Shown here: one piece after another, positions 1-10,586 of the stretch
Position numbering within the stretch: position 1 is the first letter of the stretch
Layout: every line of letters starts with the position of its first letter
DNA from: DATFDN01 sp963756495
GTDB taxonomy: Bacteria > Pseudomonadota > Alphaproteobacteria > Acetobacterales > Acetobacteraceae
Direction of reading: 5' to 3'
Length of the DNA stretch: 64,000 nucleotides
NCBI GenBank assembly: GCA_963756495.1
Contig: CAVWNS010000002.1
Coordinates: 310,001-374,000, forward strand
Notes under the pieces: model-generated
What the model was told of the DNA's origin: nothing
The model's database searches: none
What the model saw: the letters and a program-made list of their open reading frames with translations, nothing else
Made by a program: the position numbers and the translations under genes

Positions 1-341
1 GGGAGGGGGTCGGGGGAGGGGCTAGCGCGATGGGTCAATGATCAGGCGGACTGGTATCAAACGATGCGACGCCTAACAGCTCCGAGAGCGGCGACAGTCA
101 ACAAGTTTACCACCGCGTTGAGATGCCGTCCCAAACTGCACGAGACGCCTTGCGAGGCTCGATGGTACGTTGGGCATACTCCTGGTGTCCTGCGCAACGG
201 CCAGGTTCGCCGTGACTTCCGCGAGCGTGGTCAACAAGCAACGGGTGCCGTGATGATCCGGCAAGTTCCTGCGAGTTTTGAATTACGGCCAGACGACTGG
301 CTGCAATGCGCCAAGCCTTGACGCTATAGGAAGATTCGGCA
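1..341. other. no recognisable gene at the left edge
   Basis: No family could be recognised in this stretch on either strand. The only open frame of note is an 85-codon plus-strand frame at 64-321. It has no convincing ribosome site and an Arg/Pro/Thr-rich composition typical of a chance frame in GC-rich DNA. The last bases (about 329-341) hold an AGGAAG ribosome-binding site that belongs to the next gene. The stretch may be the remnant of a gene cut by the window edge. Confidence 0.4.
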
Positions 342-704
342 ATGACCAATTTCGATGCGGACACCCTGCGCGAATTGCGTGACTTGCAGGAGGTCGCGAT
401 CCGGACCGAGAAGCACCCCAAGAGCGCGGTCGTGATCTGGGTGGCGGTGGCCGACGACGAGGTCTTCGCGCGTTCGTGGCGCGGCGCCAAGGGGCGTTGG
501 TACAGGGATCTCGCGGGGGGTGGGCCGGCCACGCTGGAGTTCGCCGGCCGCCGGTTGGCCGTGCGGGCGGTCCCGGCAAGCGACCCCGATGCGGTCGCCC
601 GGGCCAGCCGCGAATACCTGAGGAAGTATCAGCCGAGCACCCATGCGCAGGATATGGTGCGCGCCGAAGTCTTGCCGACCACGCTGCGGCTCGAACCGCG
701 CTGA
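342..704 (+). CDS. DUF2255 family protein
   Basis: This 120-residue protein has the layout of the DUF2255 family: an N-terminal 'RELRDLQEVAIRT' segment, a central 'VVIWVAVADDEVFARSWRGAKG' beta region, 'GRWYRDL', and the closing 'EVLPTTLRLEPR' that is highly typical of the family. Length matches the family norm. Function is unknown; the fold resembles small flavin-reductase-like barrels, which is inference. An AGGAAG site lies about 7 bases before the ATG. It lies just upstream of a cupin gene on the same strand, a pairing seen in small oxidoreductase-type operons. Confidence 0.8.
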   Translation: MTNFDADTLRELRDLQEVAIRTEKHPKSAVVIWVAVADDEVFARSWRGAKGRWYRDLAGGGPATLEFAGRRLAVRAVPASDPDAVARASREYLRKYQPSTHAQDMVRAEVLPTTLRLEPR

Positions 705-794
705 CCCATCGCGCCTGGTTCACCTCCGGGCTTTTCGACCTGCCTCTGCGGAGGCGCCGACACTGACTCTCAAACAAAACGGAGCAATGAAACA

Positions 795-1190
795 ATGGAG
801 ATCAAGCGAAGCGGTTCACAGCCGTCCGGCAAGGGACCGGCGGAGTATTTCACCGGCTCGGTCCGGATCGATCCCCTGTTCCAGGCGCCTGATCCGGCAC
901 GTGGTCGTGGCAACAGCGTTACGTTCGAACCCGGCGCCCGGACCGCCTGGCATACGCATCCACTGGGTCAGACGTTGATCGTCACGGCCGGCTACGGCTG
1001 GGTCCAACGCGAGGGCGGACCGGTGGAGGAAATACGGCCGGGTGACGTGGTCTGGTTCTCGCCGGGCGAGAAGCACTGGCACGGCGCCACGCCAACCACA
1101 GCAATGACCCATATCGCCATTCAGGAAGCGCTGAACGGCAAGGTCGCCGACTGGATGGAAAAGGTCAGCGACGCGCAATACCGCAGCTGA
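795..1190 (+). CDS. cupin domain protein, (R)-mandelonitrile lyase-like
   Basis: A single-domain cupin of 131 residues. Cupin motif 1 carries His53, His55 and Gln59 ('WHTHPLGQT'), and motif 2 carries His94/His96 ('GEKHWHG'); these are the usual Mn/Fe ligands. The stretch 'GRGNSVTFEPGARTAWHTHP' and the C-terminal 'EALNGKVADWMEKVSD' are typical of the small cupins annotated as (R)-mandelonitrile lyase or carboxymuconolactone-associated cupins. The true substrate cannot be read from sequence. It is followed directly by the tail of a lost SDR gene, so it probably once sat in a cupin-SDR operon. Confidence 0.8.
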   Translation: MEIKRSGSQPSGKGPAEYFTGSVRIDPLFQAPDPARGRGNSVTFEPGARTAWHTHPLGQTLIVTAGYGWVQREGGPVEEIRPGDVVWFSPGEKHWHGATPTTAMTHIAIQEALNGKVADWMEKVSDAQYRS

Positions 1191-1191
1191 A

Positions 1192-1275
1192 CGGTACGTC
1201 GCCTCCGACGACGCGAGCTTCGTGACAGGTGCAATCCTGCCCGTGGATGGCGGCACCTCGGCCGGCCGGTGGTAG
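1192..1275 (+). pseudogene. C-terminal remnant of a short-chain dehydrogenase
   Basis: Read from 1192, the DNA encodes RYVASDDASFVTGAILPVDG followed by GTSAGRW and a TAG stop. 'SDDASFVTG..LPVDGG' is the near-universal ending of classical SDR oxidoreductases (the last beta strand and cofactor-side loop). There is no start codon and the N-terminal ~220 residues, including the Rossmann motif and the Ser-Tyr-Lys site, are absent. The fragment begins two bases after the cupin stop codon. It looks like the scar of a deletion that removed most of an SDR gene. Confidence 0.75.
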
Positions 1276-1378
1276 CTCGCGCTTGCCCACACGCCCCAGA
1301 CCGCTCAAACCCGCGTTGGCTCTAAATCACCGTCTGTCCGTGTTGCAGAAATTAAGCTGTCTCCGATTGGCAGCGAAG

Positions 1379-1396
1379 GGATGGGCTGGCCCATCC
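1379..1396. terminator. hairpin downstream of the dehydratase gene
   Basis: GGATGGGC-TG-GCCCATCC forms a perfect 8-bp stem. It lies about 55 bases beyond the stop codon of the minus-strand mandelate-racemase-type gene. No U-tract follows in either direction, so its role as an intrinsic terminator is weakly supported. Confidence 0.35.
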
Positions 1397-1449
1397 GCAC
1401 ACGGCTGCCTGACGACGAAGGGCACCCCGGCGGCAGCGCGGCCAGGACC

Positions 1450-2623
1450 CTACAGCGACGGCACATACCCCTTCCGGGGAAACTCCTCCCGGTCCTCCGT
1501 CAGGTTCGCGTGCGCGAACGCCTTGTAAGGATGCGCGCGCAGCCGCTCCACGTCGATCTCCACACCAAGGCCCGGCGTCGTCGGCAGCTCCGCCCAGCCG
1601 TCCTTCACCTCGATCTGGGTCGTCGCCACCTCGGCGCACACGTCGCGGAAATTCACGAAATACTCGGCGATGCGGAAGTTCGGGATAACGGCGCAGACAT
1701 GCACCGTCGCCGCCAGGCCCATCAGCACGCTGTTGTAGTTGTGCGGCGCCATCACCACGGCTTGCGGCTGCGCCATCGCCGAGAGGTCCATCAGCGCCGT
1801 GATGCCGCCGCAGGCGCAGATGTCGGGATTGAGGATGTCGGCCGCGCGCCGCTCCAGCACATGGAAGAACTGCTCCTTGGAATACAGCGCCTCGCCGGTG
1901 ACGATCGGGATCGGCACGGCACGGCGCACCTCGGCGACAAGCTCGATGTTGTCGGCCAGGCACGGCTCCTCGTACCAGGTGATGCCGAACTCGGTCAGCC
2001 GCTGGCCGATGCGGATCGCGTGCGAGGGCGAAAAGCGCCGATGCGCCTCGATCAGCAGCTCGAAATCGGGTCCCAGTCGCGTCGCGCATGCGGCGGACGT
2101 AGTCGATGGCGAAATCCTCGTCCTTCGGGTCGACATAGCTGCGCCACGGTCCGGGGAATGGATCGAACTTCGCGGCGGTGAAGCCCATTTCCTTCAGCCT
2201 GAGCGCGTGCTCGATGTTCTCCTCGACCGTCTTGCCGTGCGCCCAGCCATTCGCGTACACGCGCACCCGTTCGCGCGACCGCCCTCCGAGCAAATTGTAG
2301 ACCGGTTGCCCCGTGCGCTTGCCGAGGATGTCCCACAATGCGATCTCGATCGCGCTCCATGCCGACAGCAGCTCCATCGAGACGCGCCGGATCGCGAAAT
2401 CCTCGAACAGCACCTGCCCCGTGTGGCGGATCGCATAGGCGCTCCGGCCGATCACGTGCTCCGCCATGCACCTTATGCAGGTCTCGATCACGTGCTCCTT
2501 GCCGCGTGTGACATAGGCCTCACCCCAGCCGTGCAGTCCGTCCTCTGTCTCCACGCGGCAGAACAGCAGGTTCTTGCCGCTTCCGGGATGCAACAGGAAC
2601 GTCTCGATGCGCGCGATCTTCAT
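1450..2623 (-). pseudogene. mandelate racemase/galactonate dehydratase-type enolase, frameshifted
   Basis: An enolase-superfamily sugar-acid dehydratase or racemase of about 390 residues, in two frames. The N-terminal capping domain begins MKIARIETFLLHPGSGKNLL and runs through 'ALWDILGKRTGQPVYNLLGG'. The barrel carries the Lys motif 'AAKFDPFPG', the acid/His 'IEAHRRF', 'WYEEPCLADN', 'VTGEALYSKEQFF', 'NPDICACGGIT' and 'APHNYNS', i.e. the expected metal ligands and base. The frame is lost near 2071; removing one base in GGGACCC restores 'DATGPDFELL'. Downstream (2637) lies an ACS-type MFS carrier, so the pair probably takes up and dehydrates a sugar acid or aromatic acid. Sequencing error is as likely as real inactivation. 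Confidence 0.8.
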
Positions 2624-2636
2624 TTTGGTCCCTCAT

Positions 2637-3976
2637 TCAGGCGGGAAGGCGGGCGTGCGGATGCGGCTGCGGAGGGGTGTCCGGGCCGGGCAGGTCAGGG
2701 ACCGGCTCTATGGGGCCCATCATGAAGCCATAAAAACAGATGCCGGCGAGCAGTATGCAGGCGGCGACGACGAACCCACCGCTGAACGAGCCGGTGACCG
2801 CGACGATGTATCCGGTGACGATCGGCGAGATCGTGCCCATCAGGCTGTTCGCGGTATTCATGATGCTGCCGACCATGCCGGCGCCGCCGCGCGGCGCGAC
2901 CAGCGATGGAAACGACCAGCCGATCGTCGATGCCGTGGTTAGCGCGCTCACGGAAACGGTGATCCAGACCAGCGCCCAGAACACATCCTTCGTGAACGCG
3001 GCGCCGATCACTGATAGCCCAATAAGGAAGCACACGATGATCGTCGTCTTGCGGACCAGTGTCTCGTCGCGCCCGTGCTGCATCGAGCCAATCGACCATC
3101 ACGCCGCCGAACACGAATTGCGCCGCCGTCGCAAACAGCCAGGGCACGACCGTGAAGGCCGCGGATTTGAGGATGCTGACATCCATGGTCTGGACGAAGT
3201 AGGTCGGAAGCCAGGTGGCGAACAACGAGTTCGAATAGCCGTAGCAGGCGAAGCCGAGCGTCAGACCCCAGACCTTCCGACGTGTCAGGACGTAGCCGAG
3301 CATGGCGAGCGTGCTGCCTCCGGATCGCCCTTCGGGCGCCGCACCGCCCTCAACGATATACTCGATGTTCGGCCAGGCTCAGCCGCGCGTCCGCGCTCGG
3401 GTCGCGGTAGCGCACCCAGAACACGATCAGGAACAGAAAGCTCAGGATGGAGGTCATCGCGAATGCGCCACGCCAGCCCCAGAGGACCAGTGTCACGGCG
3501 ACCAGCGGTACGCCGACCACCTGGGAGAACTTGGCCATGCCGTCGAACAAGGCGGTCGCGGTGCTGCGCTCGCCGCGCGGGAACCATAGACCGACCGCCT
3601 TCGAGTTGAGCGGGAAGCTGGGCGCCTCGGCGGCGCCGAGCAGCATGCGCGCGACGAATATCCCGGCGTAGCCGCCGGCCATCGCGGTGATCGCCGAGGC
3701 GACACCCCAGAGGAAAATGCCGATCCGCCCGACCCAGGTGACGCCGAAGCGGTCGAGTATGACGCCCGAGGGGATTTGCAGCACCGTATAGGACCAGCTG
3801 AACGCGCTGAACAGGAGCCCGAGGGTCAGCGGGTCGAGATGCAACTCCGTCCGGAGTTGCGGGCCGGCGACGGACAGGCTGAGCCGGTCGAAGTAGTTGA
3901 TCAGCACGCTGCTGCCGAGCAGTATCGCGATGCCCCAGCGCCGCCGCGGCCTCGATTGCACGAATGAGTCGCTCAT
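2637..3976 (-). pseudogene. MFS transporter of the anion:cation symporter type, frameshifted twice
   Basis: About 445 residues in three frames make one complete 12-helix MFS carrier. The start MSDSFVQSRPRRRWGIAILL leads into 'NYFDRLSLSVAGPQLRTEL' and 'GVILDRFGVTWVGR', the helix 2-3 loop signature typical of ACS-family carriers of galactonate, glucarate or phthalate. Breaks lie near 3361 (restoring 'EHRYIVEGG') and 3085 (restoring 'VDWLMQHGRDE'); each needs removal of one base. It is just upstream of the dehydratase gene in transcription order, with only 13 bases between, and is probably co-transcribed with it. Substrate unknown. Confidence 0.8.
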
Positions 3977-4010
3977 CTCAACTCGGCCTCACGTCTAGCC
4001 TCGCCGCTGA

Positions 4011-5345
4011 TTATGACGTGGAGCGCGCTTGTTCCGGCATGGCGGCTGCCATCGCCGGTGCGAGGCCGCCCAGGTAGAGCGGCAGGAAGCGCAACGAACC
4101 CGCGAGGACCAAGGCCACCGCGCCCCCCACCGCTTCTTGAACCATGGGTGCCGCTAGCCCGTGGCTGCGCACGAGCCAAGCAATCGCCAAAGGCGTCAGC
4201 CCGGAAACGAGCGCGGTGCCGATGCTGTAGGGGAAGGCGAAACCGCTCTGCCGGATCGGCGTCGGGAACAACGCGCAAATCAATCCCGCGATGAGCGAGT
4301 GCGTCACACCTCCCAGCGCGCCCACCACGATCATGGCCAGGACCAGCCGTTCGTCGGCGACCGGGAGCGTGGGTAGATAGTTGAAGAAAACCAGGGCGGA
4401 CCCGGCATTGAGAACACCCGCTACCACCAGGAGCCTCGGCCAGCCGAGGGGTTCCCTCAGCAAGCCCCAGGCTGGCATGCTGAGAATGAAGGCGGCGACG
4501 CCGAACACGTTCGCCTCGAAAACGACGCTGGCCGGGAAATGCCGGTTGGTGATCAGGTAGGTCGGCAGCCACTGGAAGTAGATTCCCGGCGTGGTCGCAA
4601 AGACAAAGGTCAGGGCCACGGCGAACACGCATTGCCAGCGATAATCCTGCAGCACGGCCGCGATCGGCACGCGGGCCGAAATCTTCTTCTCCTTGCGAAT
4701 TTGCTCGAACATGGGCGATTCGTCGAGGTGCCGGCGCAGGTAGGCGCCGATCAGGCCGCAAACCCCGCCCATGATGAACGGCAGGCGCCACGCGAGCGAG
4801 GCCCAGGCCGGGTCCAGCCCGGCGACGTATCTCGCCACGAGAGCCGCTGCGGCGCCCAGCAGCAGCCCGCAATTGACCATGCCGATGAAAATGCCGCTGG
4901 CCAGGCCCAGACGCCTCGGCTTGGCGTGCTCGCAGATGATGACCGCGGCACCCGGCAACTCCCCGCCGACCGCGAAGCCCTGGAGGACCCGCAATACCAG
5001 GAGCGCGGCCGGCGCCATCCAGCCGGCGACGGCGTAGGTCGGCAGCAATCCCATCAGAAATGTCGGCACCGACATCAGCATTACGGTGAAGATGAACAGC
5101 TTCTTGCGTCCGATCCGGTCGGCATAATGCGCGATGATCATGCTGGCGACTGGCCGCACCAGGTAGCCGATGGCGAAGATGCCGAATGCCTCGACCTGGT
5201 TCTTCCAGACCGAATCGCCGGGCGGGAACAGCGCCACGCTCAGTGAGGCGGCGACGAAGACGTAGACCTGAAAATCGAAATACTCGAGCACGCCGCCTAT
5301 CGACGCGAGGCCGACGTTCCGCAGGTCCTTGAAGTCGCGTCGCAT
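4011..5345 (-). CDS. MFS transporter, metabolite:H+ symporter (MHS) type
   Basis: A 444-residue intact MFS carrier starting MRRDFKDLRNVGLASIGGVL. 'EYFDFQVYVFVAASLS', 'ARHYADRIGRKK'-like loop ('AHYADRIGRKKLF') and 'LRVLQGFAVGGELPGAAV' are hallmarks of the MHS group that includes alpha-ketoglutarate, citrate and proline/betaine permeases. The start was set at the ATG at 5345 because it begins the conserved N-terminus; the same frame is open far upstream only by chance. It starts 5 bases after the LVIVD-repeat gene ends, so the two form an operon. Substrate is likely an organic acid, by inference. Confidence 0.85.
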   Translation of the reverse strand: MRRDFKDLRNVGLASIGGVLEYFDFQVYVFVAASLSVALFPPGDSVWKNQVEAFGIFAIGYLVRPVASMIIAHYADRIGRKKLFIFTVMLMSVPTFLMGLLPTYAVAGWMAPAALLVLRVLQGFAVGGELPGAAVIICEHAKPRRLGLASGIFIGMVNCGLLLGAAAALVARYVAGLDPAWASLAWRLPFIMGGVCGLIGAYLRRHLDESPMFEQIRKEKKISARVPIAAVLQDYRWQCVFAVALTFVFATTPGIYFQWLPTYLITNRHFPASVVFEANVFGVAAFILSMPAWGLLREPLGWPRLLVVAGVLNAGSALVFFNYLPTLPVADERLVLAMIVVGALGGVTHSLIAGLICALFPTPIRQSGFAFPYSIGTALVSGLTPLAIAWLVRSHGLAAPMVQEAVGGAVALVLAGSLRFLPLYLGGLAPAMAAAMPEQARSTS

Positions 5346-5350
5346 GACGT

Positions 5351-6577
5351 TCAGCCTCGCCACTCCAGAATATACAATCCGGAGTTGTAATCCGTCAGAT
5401 AGATCAGCCCCTCGGCGGAGACGAACAGGTCGGCCGAGTGGCGCATCCGCGCCCGCCCGCGCAGCGGCTCCATCCAGCGCGCCGGCATCGGCGGCACGAA
5501 ATGGCCGATCTCGACCGGTCGGAATGGGTCGGCGATGTCGTAGGCCCGTACCCCCGCACTCTGGTACGTGGCGAAGATCGTGGTGTCGCTGACGAACGAG
5601 CCGGGGCGGTTCTCGTGCAGGTTGTGCGGACCGAACTGGCCACCCTTGGCCACGTAGTCCTGCTCCGCCGGCACCGGGAAGGTCGCGATGGAAACCGGGT
5701 TGTGCGGGGCGCGGATGTCGAACATCCAGATGCGCTTCATCTGCTCCTGGTCGATGTTTCTTACCGCCTCGTCGGCGACCACCAGCAGCCCGCGCGCATG
5801 CAGCGGCAGCGCCGAGTGCGTGCCGCCGCCGAAGGGCGGCGACCAGTTGCGGTGCGCAACCAGGCGCGGGGACGCCGGATCGGCGACATCGAGGATGGTC
5901 AGCCCGCCGTCGCGCCAGCTTCCGTAGGCGACGCCATCGGCCACCACCGCGTGATGCAGCGCGACGCGGTTGGTCCAGCTGGGCGTCTCCCCGCCCGCCG
6001 CATGCATCCCCGGCAGCCACCACCGCCCGGCCTCCACCGGACGGGTGGGATCGCGCATGTCGATCACCAGCAGGATGTGGTCGGTATAGCCGTCCAGCAG
6101 CGCCGAGGCATAGGCGTAGCGCCCGCCGGTCCACCAGATCCGGTGCAGCCCGAGCCCCGCCACCTCCATGAACCCGATCGCGCGCGGATGGGCCGGGTCG
6201 GCGATGTCGTAGACCCGCATCCCGGCCGAGAAATCCTGCCCGCGCACCCCGTAGCGCCGGCTGTCCACCTGGTTGGACTGGCCGTAATACTCGTTGATCG
6301 TCAGCAGCGCCTTCAGGTCCAGCTCCTCGATCACCAGCAGCAGGTCCTCGGCCGCTTGCAGGTGCAGGCACCAGGAATTCGGATGCACCGGCAGGAAGTT
6401 GACCGGACGCGGCGCGCGCGGGTCGCCGACATCGGCCACCACGACGCCCCGGCTGGTGCGCGTGCCCAGATAAGCGTGCCCGCGCGCGACCATCACCTGC
6501 ACGCAGTCGCCGCGCCCGTCATTGTCCGTGTGCCCGAGAAAGCCGATGTTGCGGGCACTCTCTGCATGATTGCTCAT
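5351..6577 (-). CDS. LVIVD repeat beta-propeller protein
   Basis: A 408-residue protein starting MSNHAESARNIGFLGHTDND. It repeats the LVIVD-type blade motif: 'GVVVADVGDPRAP', 'MRVYDIADPAHPRAIG', 'ILLVIDMRDPTRPVEAG', 'LTILDVADPASPRLVA', 'IWMFDIRAPHNPVSIA', 'VRAYDIADPFRPVEIG'. Six or seven such blades predict a propeller. No signal peptide is visible. The biochemical role of the family is unknown; similar proteins sit beside transporter and amidohydrolase genes. Here it is operonic with the MHS carrier and divergent from a Liv-type ABC operon, so a role linked to uptake or handling of the same solute is a reasonable guess. Confidence 0.8.
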   Translation of the reverse strand: MSNHAESARNIGFLGHTDNDGRGDCVQVMVARGHAYLGTRTSRGVVVADVGDPRAPRPVNFLPVHPNSWCLHLQAAEDLLLVIEELDLKALLTINEYYGQSNQVDSRRYGVRGQDFSAGMRVYDIADPAHPRAIGFMEVAGLGLHRIWWTGGRYAYASALLDGYTDHILLVIDMRDPTRPVEAGRWWLPGMHAAGGETPSWTNRVALHHAVVADGVAYGSWRDGGLTILDVADPASPRLVAHRNWSPPFGGGTHSALPLHARGLLVVADEAVRNIDQEQMKRIWMFDIRAPHNPVSIATFPVPAEQDYVAKGGQFGPHNLHENRPGSFVSDTTIFATYQSAGVRAYDIADPFRPVEIGHFVPPMPARWMEPLRGRARMRHSADLFVSAEGLIYLTDYNSGLYILEWRG

Positions 6578-6679
6578 TTCCCGAGCATGACCCCGCTCCT
6601 TGCGGCCAACAAGGGCTTGCGAGCCGACACCCAGCCCTGACATCCTGCCGCCAATGAAAAGAACGCGGAGGCTCGGGAC

Positions 6680-7924
6680 ATGAGGCGGATCGGAATCGCG
6701 CTGGTTGCGATGGTACTCTACGCGCTGGGATCGCCCGGCGCGCGCGCGGCCGACGACGTGCTGATCGGCGCGATCTACCCGCTGACCGGCAACCTCGCCC
6801 AGGTCGGCGCGGATGCCAGGACCGCGCTGGAGACGACCGCCGACATCATCAACGGCCAGCACCCGCCGATCCCGATGGTGATGGGCAAGGGCGGCGGGCT
6901 CGATCATCTGGGCGGGGCGCATATCCGGCTGATCTTCGCCGACCACCAGGGCGACCCCGCCAAGGCCCGCGCAGAGGCCGAGCGCCTGATCACCCAGGAG
7001 CACGTCGCCATCCTCGTCGGCACCTATGTCAGCGCCACCGCCGCCACCGTCCAGCAGGTCGCGGAACGCTACGAGGTGCCGTTCGTCTCGCTGGAGAACT
7101 CCGCGCCGAGCCTCGTCGATCACGGGCTCAAATGGTTCTTCCGCACCTCGCCGCACGACGTGATGTTCACCAAGGCGATGTTCGATTTCTTCCACGACAT
7201 CGGCGAAAAGACGGGCCGTCCCGCCCACTCCGTCGCGCTGATCCATGAGGATTCCGTGTTCGGCACCGATAGTTCGAACGCGCAGCGCAAGATGGCGGAG
7301 GCGGCCGGGATGAAGGTCGCCGCCGACATCCGCTACCGCGCCAACAGCCCGTCGATGTCCTCGGAGGTCGAGCAGATCAAGGCGGCGAACGCCGACGTGG
7401 TCATGCCCTCCTCCTACACCAACGACGCCATCCTGATCGTGCGCGGGATGCACGACATCGGCTATCAGCCGAAGGCGATCATGGCGCAATCGGCGGGCTT
7501 CGCCGAGCAGGCATTCCTCAGCGCGGTCGGCAAACTGGCTGACGGCGCGATGAGCCGCTCGTCCTTCGCGCTCGACATCGCCACGTCGCGCCCCGCGATC
7601 CCGGCGGTGAACGCCGCCTTCCGCGCGCGCGCGGGCAAGGACCTGAACGACAACACCGGACGCGAGGTGACTGGCCTGCTGGTGGTGGCGGACGCGATCA
7701 ACCGCGCCGGCTCGACCGATCCCGACAAGATCCGCGCCGCCCTGATTGCGACCGACATTCCCGGCGATCAGACGATCATGCCCTGGGCGGGCATCAAGTT
7801 CGACGATCACGGCCAGAACACCGAGGCCACGCCGGTGATCCAGCAGCTCAAGGACAGTACGTATCACACCATCTGGCCGTTCGCCCTGGCGTCCGAACCG
7901 GCGGTGTGGAACGTGGGCAAGTAG
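6680..7924 (+). CDS. ABC transporter periplasmic binding protein, branched-chain amino acid type
   Basis: A 414-residue type I periplasmic binding protein (LivK/urea/amide family). A signal peptide covers about residues 1-24 (MRRIGIALVAMVLYALGSPG, cleavage after ARA-A). 'VLIGAIYPLTGNLAQVGADA' is the canonical first strand and ligand loop. 'ILVGTYVSATAATVQQVAERYEVPFV' and 'DNTGREVTGLLVVADAINRAG' follow. It is the first gene of an operon with LivH, LivM, LivG and LivF homologues, starting 102 bases from the divergent LVIVD gene, so that gap should hold the promoters. The ligand may be a carboxylate or amide rather than Leu/Ile/Val. Confidence 0.85.
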   Translation: MRRIGIALVAMVLYALGSPGARAADDVLIGAIYPLTGNLAQVGADARTALETTADIINGQHPPIPMVMGKGGGLDHLGGAHIRLIFADHQGDPAKARAEAERLITQEHVAILVGTYVSATAATVQQVAERYEVPFVSLENSAPSLVDHGLKWFFRTSPHDVMFTKAMFDFFHDIGEKTGRPAHSVALIHEDSVFGTDSSNAQRKMAEAAGMKVAADIRYRANSPSMSSEVEQIKAANADVVMPSSYTNDAILIVRGMHDIGYQPKAIMAQSAGFAEQAFLSAVGKLADGAMSRSSFALDIATSRPAIPAVNAAFRARAGKDLNDNTGREVTGLLVVADAINRAGSTDPDKIRAALIATDIPGDQTIMPWAGIKFDDHGQNTEATPVIQQLKDSTYHTIWPFALASEPAVWNVGK

Positions 7925-7952
7925 GCACGGACCCGTCGGAGGATCGCGCGCG

Positions 7953-8828
7953 ATGACAGTGGCCGTGGTCATGCAGGTCGCCGTCAGCGGCCTGCTGATG
8001 GGGCTGATCTACGCCCTCGTCGCCGCCGGCCTCAGCCTGATCTTCGGCCTCATGGACGTGGTGAACTTCGCGCATGGCGAACTGCTGATGCTCGCCATGT
8101 ACGCGACCTTCCTCGCCTGGTCCGGGCTGCATCTCGACCCGCTGCTCATGCTGATCCCCGTGGGCGTGCTGCTGTTCGTCGTGGGCCCCGCGATCTATTA
8201 CGGCGTGATCGCGCGCGCCCTGTCGGTGCGGTTCAATCGCGGCATGGCGCAGATCTTCGCCACGTTCGGCCTGTCGATCCTGCTCCAGGGCGGTGCCCAG
8301 CTCGTGTTCGGCTCGGAGTTCCGCAGCCTCGACCGCACCCTCCTGTCGGACCGCACCGTGTCCTTCGCCGGCGTCTTCGTGCCGCTGCCGCAGCTCGCCG
8401 CCGGGATCGTCTGCCTGCTCGCCTTCGCCGCCCTGCTCGCGATCATGCGCACCGAGTTCGGCCGCGCGCTGGAGGCCACGCGCGAGGACCGCGAGGCCGT
8501 CGCGCTGATCGGCATCGACCGCGACCGCATCTTCGCACTCGGCTGGGGGATCGGCGCGGCGACCGTCGGCGTGGCGGGCGTGATGCTCTCGGCCTTCTAC
8601 TACGTCTCGCCCACGGTGGGCGTGAACTTCGCCCTGATCGCCTATGTCACCGTCGCACTCGGCGGCTTCGGCAGCCTGCTCGGCGCGCTGGTCGCCGGCC
8701 TGGTCATCGGCGAGGTGGAGGCGTTCACCGCGCTCGCCATCTCTCCCTCGCTTAAGCAGGTCGGCATCTTCGCCGTCTATCTCGCCGTGCTGATGGTCCG
8801 CCCGCGCGGGCTGTTCGGCACCCTATGA
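7953..8828 (+). CDS. livH: branched-chain-type ABC transporter permease, LivH
   Basis: A 291-residue inner-membrane permease with about eight hydrophobic segments. 'LLMGLIYALVAAGLSLIFGLMDVVNFAHGELLM' is the diagnostic N-terminal signature of LivH. 'ATREDREAVALIGIDRDRIFALGWGIGAA' is the cytoplasmic coupling loop contacting the ATPase, and 'FGSLLGALVAGLVIGEVEA' ends the core. It follows the binding protein by 28 bases and overlaps livM by 4 bases (ATGA at 8825). Confidence 0.9.
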   Translation: MTVAVVMQVAVSGLLMGLIYALVAAGLSLIFGLMDVVNFAHGELLMLAMYATFLAWSGLHLDPLLMLIPVGVLLFVVGPAIYYGVIARALSVRFNRGMAQIFATFGLSILLQGGAQLVFGSEFRSLDRTLLSDRTVSFAGVFVPLPQLAAGIVCLLAFAALLAIMRTEFGRALEATREDREAVALIGIDRDRIFALGWGIGAATVGVAGVMLSAFYYVSPTVGVNFALIAYVTVALGGFGSLLGALVAGLVIGEVEAFTALAISPSLKQVGIFAVYLAVLMVRPRGLFGTL

Positions 8829-9827
8829 TGCCGACGCGCGCGCGGCCCACCGCGATCGCCCGCCGCCGCCGGCGCGAGCTGGCGGGCGGCATCGTCAGCC
8901 TCGCGGTCGTGGGTGCGCTGCCGCTGGTTCTCCACGACACCTACACGCGCAACCTGCTGATCATGACGGTGCTGTTCGCCGGGCTCGCGCAGGCGTGGAA
9001 CATCCTCGGCGGCTATTGCGGGCAGGTCTCGCTCGGCCACGCGCTCTATTTCGGCGTCGGCGCCTATGTCTCGACCCTGCTGCTGCTGCGGCTGGGACTG
9101 CCGCCGAGCGTCGGCCTGTTCGCCGGCGGGGCGGTGGCGGCGGTGGCCGCGCTGCTGGTGGGCTGGCCGTGCTTTCGCCTGTCGGGCCACTACTATGCCA
9201 TCGCCACGCTCGTCGTGGGCCAGATCGGCTACTTGCTGTTCCTGAACTGGGACTGGGCCGGCGCGGCCAGCGGCTTGAACGTCCCGTACCACCGCGCGCT
9301 CGGCGAATCCTGGGTGTGGCTTCAGTTCCGCATCGACAAGGTGCCCTACTTCCTCGCCGTGCTCGCCTTCGCCGCGATCGCCTGGCTCGTCGCCTGGGTG
9401 ATCGAGGGCTCGCGCTGGGGCTATTCCTGGCGCGCGGTGAAGGACGACCCGATCGCCGCGCGCAGCCTCGGCGTGCGCGTGCTGCCCTCGAAGATGGCCG
9501 CCGCCGCGATCAGCGGGTTCCTCACCGGCGCGGGCGGCGCGCTCTATGCCCAGTATATCGGCTACATCGACCCCGACAGCGTGCTCGCCCTTACCCTGTC
9601 GATCCTGATCCCGCTGCCGGCGGTGCTCGGCGGGCTCGGCACGCTCTGGGGGCCGCTGGTCGGCGCCGCGCTGCTCACCCCGCTGTCGGAACTCAGCCGC
9701 AGCTATCTCGGCGGCTCCGGTAGTGGCGTCGATCTCGTCCTGTATGGCGCGCTGATCATGCTGGTCGCGCTGCTGCGCCCGCAGGGCCTGGTGGGCCTCG
9801 CCCGCCGCCGCCCCGCGCTGCCCGAGG

Positions 9828-10572
<745 letters not shown>

Positions 10573-10586
<14 letters not shown>

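Noticed and set aside
6578..7972. Long minus-strand frame continuing upstream of the LVIVD gene, opposite the binding protein gene
   Set aside because: It has no homology, is rich in Arg, Gly, His and Asp, and mirrors codon bias of the plus-strand gene in GC-rich DNA.
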